Assembly (NCBI GenBank): GCA_964036045.1
Contig: OZ038381.1
Coordinates: forward strand, 63,240,242-63,304,241
Length of the DNA stretch: 64,000 bases
Direction: 5' to 3'
From: Eutreptiella sp. 'Long Island Sound 2002'
Taxonomy: Eukaryota > Euglenozoa > Euglenophyceae > Eutreptiales > Eutreptiaceae
Shown: positions 54,817 to 62,687 of the stretch, in pieces
Layout: every line of letters begins with the position of its first letter
Numbering within the stretch: the first letter of the stretch is position 1
The notes under the pieces: model-generated
Seen by the model: the letters and a program-made list of their open reading frames with translations, nothing else
What the model was told of the DNA's origin: nothing
The model's database searches: none
Translations under genes and position numbers: made by a program

Positions 54817-56262
54817 GAGGTTACCCCTGCTCTAAGGAGGACCAGGACGAGATCATGAGGCAAGTCCTAGAGCTGGTGTAAGCGGGGATGTGCGAAGCCT
54901 ACAAGGACACGGAAATCCCTGAGCACTGCTCGCCGTGTTTCTTGGAGGCCAAACCTGGATCGACAGCGAAAAGGCTAGTCGTCGACTATCGCAAGCAGAA
55001 CAAAATGATCAAACTGCACGCCGGCAGTCTCCGAGTGATGGAAAACACCATTCAAAATGCCGCGTCGTGCAAGTTCAAGTCGAAGATGGACAAAAAATCA
55101 GGGTTTTGGCAAGTCAATTTGACGGAGCGTGCCAAGGAGTTGATTGCGTTTCGCACACCAAACGGAAGGGTGTTCTGATGGCTGGTCATGCCCTTTGATA
55201 TCGCCAACGCCCCCGCGCTGTTCCAGGAGTTGATGAACCAGGTGCTCATCATCCTCAAGCAGCAACCCGCAGTCCAGGCGTTGCTCGAACGAGGAGCGGT
55301 TGCCGAAGCTCATATCGACGACGTGCTGCTAGGCAAGAACTCGATCGAGGACCACCTCCTGGTGCTGTCGGAGTTTTTCGACGTGTGTGTGGAGCAGAAT
55401 CTTCGTATCAAACTGGAGAAATGCAAATTCCTCAAGACGGAGCTGGAGTACCTTGGATTCTGAGTGGGAGACGGTCACTCGGGACTGTGTGAGGACAAAC
55501 TGAAGCCACTGATGGATTTTACGATCGATAGAGTCAAGGGGAAAGCCGAAGGAGTTAAGAATATAAGGCAACTTATCGGAGGTTGCAACTTCTACAGGCG
55601 CCACGTGAGGAATTTCACTGAGTCCTCGGCTATACTGACCGACCTCATCAAAGACGACACCCCATGGAAATGGACAGACGAGGAGAAAAACAAGTTGGAG
55701 GAACTGGAGGAGAAAATCTGCAAAGCAATACCTCTGGGAGTGCCGCGACCGAAAGAAGAGATTGTCTTCGTCTCGGACGGTTCGAACTTGGGCGGAGGCG
55801 GTACTCTCTTTCAATGGCAAGCACTGCGACCTGAACAGTGTCAGAAAATCGATGAAAGGCTCAGATCACAAGGAGTGAACCGAGACGGCAGTCTGAAGCA
55901 TTCGTACAACGAAGACGAATGGAGACTTGTTCCACTTGGACATTGGAATTGGAAGTGGAATGCAGCGCGCTCCAAGTACCACACGTACGAGCACGAACTG
56001 TTGGGAGGAGTACTGGTCCTCGCCAGTCAACAGAGGATCATTGGTACCAACCCAGTCACCTGGTTCTGTGATCAGGATTCGGTCAAGTACTTTATGGACT
56101 CACCGCCTGCCGAACAAAAGAGAATACGGCGATGGTGGGTATTCCTATCTCAACTACGACTAGCCGTTCACCACATCCGAGGACTCAAAATCGAGCTAAG
56201 CGATTACCTGAGCCGCAACTCGTTCGACGAACGCTTGGGGCAATCTTCCGAGGAAATAGCAT
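54817..56262 (+). repeat. Tandem RT/RNase H unit 8 (last, even type)
   Basis: TAA at 54879-54881 as in unit 2, TGA at 55176-55178 and 55461-55463, RNase H open 55464-56264. Lacks the even-type 1-bp deletion. Its end differs from all others: SRNSFDERLGQSSEEIA reads through the position that is TAA elsewhere and leads into unique integrase sequence. RNase H keeps SDGSNLGGGG, YEHELLGG, CDQDSVK and ELSDYLSRN. Confidence 0.95.
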
Positions 56263-56264
56263 AG

Positions 56265-57929
56265 GACGCGTTCGCCAAGATGAATGTGCAGCTGGACCTG
56301 TTCATGAAGACCACACAACCGCAGAACGAGTGGGGAAAGGAGGAACTGTTGAAGGATTACGCTGCGATTATGAAGCAACTGCAACCAGGGCAGGTCAAGC
56401 TGATCGCCGGCGAACAGTGGGCAATGACTAAAGACGCTCTGTACAAGGAAGATCGAGTCTGTGTGCCTGAATTCCATCTCGAGGAAACACTTCGATGGAG
56501 CCACACGGTCAACGGTCATCCTGCAGTGCAGAGGTCCTTTTGGTTTTTGGACCGCCACTTTCACTGCAACAAGAATGAGTCAGAGAAGAAGAGACTTATG
56601 ACCTAAGTGACGAAAGACTGCCACTGCATCCTGGGGGAATCGAACAGTCAAGTCAATCGCGGAGAAATGGGAAACCTGCCCATACCTCATATGGTGAACT
56701 CTGTCGTGTACCTCGACTTCATGCACCTGCCCCACTATGCCGGGCACAACTTTGCGTTGATGGTCACGTGCGGGCTCTCCAGATTCGCGAGGGTCTTCCC
56801 TATGAACAAGAAGGCGGATAGCGAAACCGTGCTGAAGAGTTTGTTTGAAGAATGGGTACAAGTCTATGGTTTACCGAAGGTCATCCACTCTGATCAGGAT
56901 GTGCGCTTAACAGCAGCAGGCAACTCGTACAGGGGAGTACTGGAGACTCTTGGTTGCGAGATACAATTCAGTACGCCCTATCTACGCACCAAGAACGCAC
57001 TCTGCGAGAGACAAATCCGCTCCTTCAAAACAGTGATGCGGACCCTCATGGCGCAGGAGAAGGGGAGAAATTAGTTGAGAGTCCTACCGTAGGCAATATA
57101 CCTGATGAACAACCAGGTGTCGACGCGTACTGGTTTCTCACCACACAAGCTCTTCTTCGGTTGTCCTGGTTTCCAATTGGGGTTCCCGACGCCGCAGGAC
57201 GCGAATCCTAAGGTGAAAGAGTGGATGGAGAAGCAAGCGACGTTGGCAAGCAAGGTCAAAGAACTGCTTCAGAGGATCAGAGAAAGTGAGAACACAAGCA
57301 GCAAACGTGGGCAGAAACCCGTCGAATACCAAATCGGAGACATGGTACTCGTGCACCACAGGAGGTTACCGCGCTGGAAAAAGAACGATCTAGACCTACC
57401 CTACTATGGTCCTTTTATGGTCACGGATGTGGGTCCTAGTTCGGTTAAAGTACGCGCCAGCCCGAGGTTTGAGGGGGGAGATCAAAGTTGGCTTCCCTCT
57501 CCTCAAGAGGTACACCCTGATGAACGAGTACGACCTGGATTTGGGACGTTCGACGACAAAGTGGCGGCTGAGGAGGATGAGCTCAACGACGATCAGGATG
57601 AGGACATGACGTCGGAGCTCGGCAGCGCGGAGGATTCTGAAGGAGAAGGACAGTTGCCGGATATGAACGGGAAGGAGATGAAGGCAAAGGGTTTTTACAA
57701 GGTGGAAGCTATTCTGCGTTTCAAGTACAGGCATGGCTGGAGATTCTTGGTCAAGTGGGAGGGTTACTCTATGGCAGAGGCAACGTGGGAACCCTACACG
57801 GCATTTTTTCTGGACCAAAGAAATGTGAGTTCGGTATTTCGGGACTACTGCAACGCCAACGAATTGCAGAAAGTGCTCAAACTAGCGGAGACCAAGAGTA
57901 AGAAAGAGCACGAAAAGCACAACAAGTAA
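56265..57929 (+). pseudogene. int: Chromovirus integrase and chromodomain
   Basis: Integrase zinc-binding part has HTVNGH (His pair) and, after a TAA at about 56,604, KDCHCIL with the Cys pair one residue too close. Catalytic core: VVYLDFMHLP (Asp), VIHSDQDVRL (Asp) and ALCERQIR (Glu), with 37 residues between the second Asp and the Glu; most Ty3 integrases have 35. Two TAGs (57072-57074 and 57090-57092) stand at probable Trp codons, and the same frame continues from 57105 with STRTGFSPHKLFFGCPG, the GPY/F module (LDLPYYGPFMVTDVGPSSVK), an acidic linker and a chromodomain (FYKVEAILRF, GWRFLVKWEGYSMAEATWEP). It would insert the element next to modified histones; the stops make it inactive. Confidence 0.85.
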
Positions 57930-58627
57930 GAACCTGAAGACTCTTCTCCCAAGTCAGCCGACTCCACGTCCAGGTCCAGGAGCACGTCCACGGACACCGT
58001 CTCGGAGCATTCCTCATCCCACTCCGGCATCAACCCTGGGTCCACCGCTCCCGGCAGCCAACGAGGCTCACTCAGCTGGGCGCTGTCCAGCTGAGCGTCT
58101 GCCCAGTACAGCCGAAGCCCATCAGAGTTGGGCATGACTGCCCAACGGCCGACGGGCTACAGCTGGCGCCCAGGCCCGAAGAGGGCCTGGACGGGCAGGT
58201 GGGAGCGGGGGACGGGGATGCGGGTGTTGGTGAGGGGAGGAGGGATGCAGGGAGGCGGAGTGCCGGAGAGTGAGAGCGGAGAGCTGTAAATCGACTCAAG
58301 AGTAGATGCAGGAGATGGAGAGGCGAGAGATGCGCCGGAAGTAGAAGAAGAAGGAGAAGAAGGAGGTGGCATCGGTGGCGGCGCCAGAGCTGCCGGGAGC
58401 GGCAGGCCTGCCGACTGAAGCGGCGATGGTACTGCCGGGGGTGCCGGTGCTGGTAGTGGCAACAGCATACCCGTAAAGGGCACGGGCTGGGACAAAGCCT
58501 GTCCACTGGGGGCGACGGGTGCAGGGGGAAGTTTAGGGTAGGGTTTGGCTGGTTTTGGTAGGGGCTTGGGCTTGGGCTTGGGCTTGGGCTCTAGCACGCC
58601 TTTACCGGTCGACTTTCTACGGTCCAT
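57845..58627 (-). other. Antisense ORF downstream of pol (possible aORF)
   Basis: Minus-strand frame from an ATG at 58627 (MDRRKSTGKGVLEPKPKPKP) through a Pro/Ser-rich body to a TAG at 58157-58159. The same frame then continues with MPNSDGLRLYWADAQLDSAQ, WLPGAVDPGLMPEWDEE and VLLDLDVESADLGEE, and overlaps the 3' end of the chromodomain frame. Antisense ORFs between pol and the 3' LTR are known from some plant Ty3/gypsy groups; here the position fits but the product matches nothing I know. Low complexity in the first half may be the reason it stays open. Confidence 0.35.
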
Positions 58628-59339
58628 GACTTCCTTGTAAAATAAGCTGTGAAACCATACAAGTCACGGCACTACTGTCAGCAGTAGGGTTCGTTTCAGG
58701 TGCCAGAACAGGAGTCTGCGTCGCTCTATCCCCCCGCGGGGGGGGGGGGGGCGACTCCGCAACCAAGTGTCGCGCACGAACTCAAGAACCCAAACCAACA
58801 GAAAGATCAGAAGAAAGAGAGAGAGCAAGACAGAGGAGAGGGGAAGGGAAGAGTGTGAGAGACCGGGGGGGGGGGGGTACGACAAAAAACTTTATGAAAC
58901 CCACGCTGAAAACAGCGAACTCAGCCAGCGGGGTTCTGGGTAGCTAGGGCGCCAGGTCATTGTAACCAGGGCTAGACGCCTACACAACCAGGTACTAAGC
59001 GAACGGTGAACGCCTAGTGGGAATGGTGTATATTGACATCCTTTACTCCTTGTGAAATCTTGTTCACCTTGTGCGAATCAATTGTTTCATTCCCTTCTCA
59101 CCAATGAGCAAATTGAGCACGCGCACGCTGGCTCCCCTGAGCAGTACAACGGCCACCCCGGCAGTGCGGTGACTACACCCTGCCAGGTGGATCGAAGGAC
59201 GCTCGCAGGATGACAGCGATTTTGTCCAGCAGACGTAAACCACGACGCGATCTGTGCGATGCTAACGAAGGTCAACCTCAGCACCTTGCCCGTACCAGTA
59301 CCTTTACCACGAGAGTGACGCAGCACAAGGGAGAGACGG
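58628..59339. other. Non-coding 3' region of the third chromovirus
   Basis: Holds two long G runs (about 58,738-58,751 and 58,864-58,876) and a purine-rich stretch (about 58,798-58,860, AGAAAGAGAGAGAGCAAGAC). No gene supported. Confidence 0.4.
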
Positions 59340-59525
59340 ATGAGTACCAAGTACCTCTATTACAGCTACCTGCAGACTGAGTACAAGAAGATCAACCTGA
59401 CTGCCTACAGCGACGACAAGGACATTGGGATCAACGCGTGGAATTCAAGGTACGCGCTACGCAAAGCTGCTGAAGGATGTGTCAGACGCCTCCACGCCTA
59501 CGCAACGAACATAAAATGGCGATGA
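59340..59525 (+). CDS. Small ORF before the putative 3' LTR (61 aa)
   Basis: ATG-led, balanced composition (MSTKYLYYSYLQTEYKKINL, SDDKDIGINAWNSRYALRK), ends at TGA. It lies between the chromodomain ORF and the polypurine tract. No family recognised; it could be a fragment of an additional 3' ORF of the element or chance. Confidence 0.25.
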   Translation: MSTKYLYYSYLQTEYKKINLTAYSDDKDIGINAWNSRYALRKAAEGCVRRLHAYATNIKWR

Positions 59526-59715
59526 AGGACGGCGCGCGCAAGCAGTCAGACTGAGCACGACCCCAAACCACACGCGCAACTCACATCCGCTATTCCAGAG
59601 CACCTAAGGTCTGACCACAAGCAAGAAATGGGTGTAAGGATATTCGGCATGCATGTGATGAGCCCATCTAAGGTTTATATTTTTTGCGACGCATGCAAAG
59701 GACTTGCAGCGCTGC

Positions 59716-59725
59716 AGGGGGGGAG
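59716..59725 (+). promoter_or_regulatory. Polypurine-tract-like sequence
   Basis: AGGGGGGGAG followed by TTAGATGG, the form and place of a plus-strand primer at the 3' end of an LTR element's internal region, about 1.8 kb after the chromodomain stop. Confidence 0.45.
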
Positions 59726-60295
59726 TTAGATGGACCCACTGAGGCTGTTTCTCTTTGAGAACATGCCCTCTTATATGACATTCAGTTATTAAGCTGAACT
59801 CTGGTAGTGAATTTCCTACTTTGGACCAGATCCAGATCCAGATCCCAGAATGTACAGCATGATGCTGCTAATCCAAGATTGTCCTGCATGAACAGTGAAG
59901 ATGAACAGTAAATCAGAAGAATGATTGAAGATGATGGTGACAGGCAGATTCTCAGGGGTCTAATTGTTCATAATCAGATCATGATGCAGAAATGACATGA
60001 TGGGTCATGATGGGGCACATGAATGGCTCCATGATGGCCAGTCCTACTGAGTGGGCAGTTCAAGAGATAAAGGTCAGAACTGAACTTAGGTGATAGTAAA
60101 AGGCCCAGAAACCACAGAAACATATTCTTTTCATTTTATTTTATGCTCTAAAGACTTGTGCATATTTTTGGGTCTTTGTGTAGCCTTTTATGCCATGGAC
60201 CTACAATCAGTGGTGGACTTTCATCAGCAAGTTTGAACCTGAATTTTTGCTTTGTGCTAGGGTGTAAGGCAGAAATCCTCCTGAAGAGACACTGA
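59726..60295 (+). repeat. Possible 3' or solo LTR of the third chromovirus
   Basis: AT-richer, non-coding segment after the polypurine-like tract, with an A/T-rich block near 60,125-60,150 and no ORF. It contains short direct repeats (AGATCCAGATCCAGATCCC; several TGATG-type words). No matching copy was found upstream of gag, and canonical TG/CA ends are not evident, so the call rests on position only. Confidence 0.3.
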
Positions 60296-60311
60296 CGCCG
60301 GACCTTCGGGA

Positions 60312-62192
60312 CTACCTGGTGCAACTGGCGAGCAAAACAGAGTCCCAGAGTTCGAGGTTCTGGGTTCCCGCTTTATCGCTCCACTCCGGGAGCGCTTGCC
60401 ATGCAATCTGCAGCTGCAGGTTGCCATGTTGGCCTGGCGCGGCCAGTTTGCCCTTTATTTTGCCCCGGAACCAAACGAACTGTTTTGGTTGTCCTTTGAG
60501 CGTGGCTACGAATACCCCTTGTACTTCTGCGCTGTCTGGCCATTCGGGGTGCATGGCGTTAGGTTCCTCCACCGTGAAGAATGGGCATGCCTGGGGCTTT
60601 GGCTTCGGCTGTGGTTCGGGCGGCGGTGGCACTGGGGCCGCTTTTGGTGCCGGCTTGAGTCGTTTGGCCCGGCGGACCGGGATCCCCGCCCCCTCAGGAG
60701 GAGGCCTTCGCTTGGGCCGTGCTTGTTCTGGCGCAGGCCTGGGGGCTGGTCTCGGCGCTTTGCGGTTTTGGAAGTTGTGGAAGATGCTGTATGCCGGTCC
60801 TTGGCCCTCGCGGGGTCGGTGCATACCTCGAAGTTTGTTCGCATGGTCTTGCAAGTTGCTGGTGCGATGTTTGGAAGTTTGTTCAGTGTCTGTGGGCAAG
60901 GAAAACCAGCGTTCCGCCTGTGATGTCCCGTGTTTGCGCATGTAGGCTGCCAGCTTGCGAGTGAGATTGAGCCATGTCGCGGGTAGTCAGGTGTATGTGG
61001 TTTGCATAGCCGTCTTGAGGGCCAACCAATGCGCCAGGGGGTGGTCGGTGTGCTGGGTGGAGTGGCTAAAACGGTCCCCCAGTGCCAGTGGGGTTGCTGT
61101 CCTCGCTTCTGGTCCGAATTTCTGGACTCTGTCTGTTTTGCCCGTGGCGTCGTATTGTGTGACCCACCAGGTGTGTTGGTGGCACGTTGCTGGCGCCGTG
61201 GGGGCGCTTGGGGGCCTGTCGAAGATCGTCCAGTCAGTGACCTTCGGACCTTCGGTCTTTCGGTTGTGTTGCTCTGGTGGGCTGGTTAGCTGCACCAGGT
61301 AGTCTACAAGGTCCAGCGTCAGGGTGTCTTCCCTTTCCTGCACCCTGTCCTTAGGTGCCGTGCGGTGCCCCACGGCATCGTCCCAAGCGTCTGTGGCAGC
61401 CGTCAGGGTGTTGGCTGCTAGGGTGATGCCATCGTCCGTTAGGCCTTCCACGATGAAGTGCTTTTGTCCGGCGATGGTGGCCGGGAGTTTGGCCGTGTTT
61501 GTCATGGTGAGGTCTAGCACCTCTCCGTTGCGGCCCGGGGTGTTCCGGTTCGCGGACCTGGGGTCGCGCGCGCCACGCCTCCCAAACAGGTGACGCGGTT
61601 TGTCGGTGTTGGACAGTGGTGGTCCCATGGCCATGTGGTGCACCTGACAGAGGGGGATGGCTTGGCCCGCTGTGTCTCCCGCCGTGAGGTACACCCCTTT
61701 GGCGCCTGCTCCCGCGTTGAGGTATATACCTGGAACAGGGGCGGGCTGTAGGGGTAATGGTTGGAACAGGGCGTGGGGGCAGGGGTGCCCGCAGAGGGGG
61801 TTTCCGGGCCGGAGCCCTGGGCAGTGGTCATCCATGCCGTGGGGTACGGGGTATAGTATGTAGGGTCCCGCCGCCGTGCGCAGTTTTTGGGGGTTCAGGT
61901 TGTTCAACCATCCCCCCGCCCTGATGGTGACGGAGGCCTGGTGGAGGCAGGTGGCTTGGTCTTGATTTATGTTGTGGTGCAGGGCCCTTCTGATGATGCC
62001 CCACGTCCTGCGGTGGGTCGTGTCATCCGGGCTGGGGCACCTCGTATGGATGAGAGGCATCCTGGCGTTTGGGAGGGCGGAGTTAATGATCCCTCCAGCC
62101 TTGTGACAAAGAAAGGCCAAAACAGAGGTGCAGTGACCATTGACGATGTTGACGATCTGTACCATCTCATTACTATCCAAAAAGAAGGTCAC
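60312..62192 (-). pseudogene. Long ORF of unknown family with one in-frame TGA
   Basis: Minus-strand frame open for 401 codons (62192-60987), TGA, then open in the same frame for another 224 codons to 60312. Natural composition over most of its length, with no low-complexity bias in the first 400 codons: ITLAANTLTAATDAWDDAVG, DLVDYLVQLTSPPEQ and HQHTWWVTQYDATGKTDRVQ before the stop; TWLNLTRKLAAYMRKHGTSQ just after it; then a Pro/Lys/Arg-rich region (PEPQPKPKPQ) and a C-terminal part (FFTVEEPNAMHPEWPDSAEV, LKGQPKQFVWFRGKIKG). Layout (ordered N part, basic Pro-rich linker) resembles retroelement Gag or ORF1 proteins, but no motif confirms it. The TGA could be a single CGA-to-TGA change. Confidence 0.45.
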
Positions 62193-62480
62193 AGGGTGAA
62201 CGTCTGCAAAATCCCCAATTCGTTTGTCAATTCTGTGCGTCAGCGGTTAACTGCTTACTTGAACGCAGAGCGGGTATATATACCTTGGGTTAGGTGGTGT
62301 GCAGAGCCTACTTGTACAATTCAGGCAGATTGGCCGCACAGGGGTGTACCTAACTTTCCACCGTCTCTTCTAATTCCAAAGGGTTCTAACCACTTCAAAC
62401 CAGTCCTTGTGTCTGTGTTGTTGGTGCTGACACAGCAGGGGCCGCTTACGGCTGGTTTTAAGCGAAAATTGTCGAGCTGA
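62120..62480 (+). other. Plus-strand open frame overlapping the start of the long ORF
   Basis: Reads VTIDDVDDLYHLITIQKEGH, AYLNAERVYIPWVRWCAEPT and VLVSVLLVLTQQGPL. Looks protein-like but has no recognised domain, and overlaps the minus-strand ORF, so at most one of the two is real here. Confidence 0.2.
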
Positions 62481-62562
62481 TCCCCCAACGCAGTGTGTTG
62501 GAGGAGCAGAGACAGGCTGGCACGTTGCGAAACGTTCGAAGAACATTGGAGAGCATGCAGCA

Positions 62563-62580
62563 TGCGCGAGGCCTCGCGCA
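62563..62580. repeat. Palindrome family copy 5 (perfect)
   Basis: TGCGCGAGGCCTCGCGCA, a perfect 18-bp palindrome. Confidence 0.9.
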
Positions 62581-62616
62581 AACAGCGTGAAACAACAGGT
62601 TATTACACCCTCTCTC

Positions 62617-62636
62617 TTGTGCGAGGCCTCGCGCAA
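62617..62636. repeat. Palindrome family copy 6
   Basis: TTGTGCGAGGCCTCGCGCAA, one mismatched pair, 36 bp after copy 5. Confidence 0.9.
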
Positions 62637-62687
62637 GGTTGTTAGTAAAGAACAGTTGCGTGATCCTCCAGTTTTGCATTCTGAACC

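Larger units (their letters stand above)
39595..59725 (+). mobile_element. Third Ty3/gypsy chromovirus with internally amplified RT/RNase H
   Basis: Internal region of a chromovirus in the order gag, protease, RT, RNase H, integrase and chromodomain, with polypurine-tract-like AGGGGGGGAG at 59716-59725. It belongs to a lineage distinct from elements 1 and 2 (different RT sequence, HIDD palm motif). About 12 kb of its length is eight extra tandem copies of an RT/RNase H block (44348-56262). The internal region without the extra copies would be about 8 kb, already long for the group. gag is a long open frame; every other gene has at least one stop or frameshift. No 5' LTR was recognised before gag. 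Confidence 0.85.

Noticed and set aside
43806-55800. GGTTCGAAC in every array unit, resembling a tRNA/pol III B box
   Set aside because: It encodes the conserved RNase H residues DGSN and no tRNA-like fold surrounds it.
42853-56262. CRISPR-like array
   Set aside because: Units are 1.5 kb of RT/RNase H coding sequence without spacers, in a eukaryotic retroelement.
21418-57092. In-frame TAG/TAA/TGA as evidence for a reassigned genetic code
   Set aside because: TAG and TGA stand at Trp and Arg positions, TAA at Gln positions, all one transition from the sense codon, and frameshifts are frequent too. Decay by C-to-T mutation is simpler.
59726-60295. Confident 3' LTR
   Set aside because: No matching 5' copy before gag and no TG/CA ends; kept only as a low-confidence feature.
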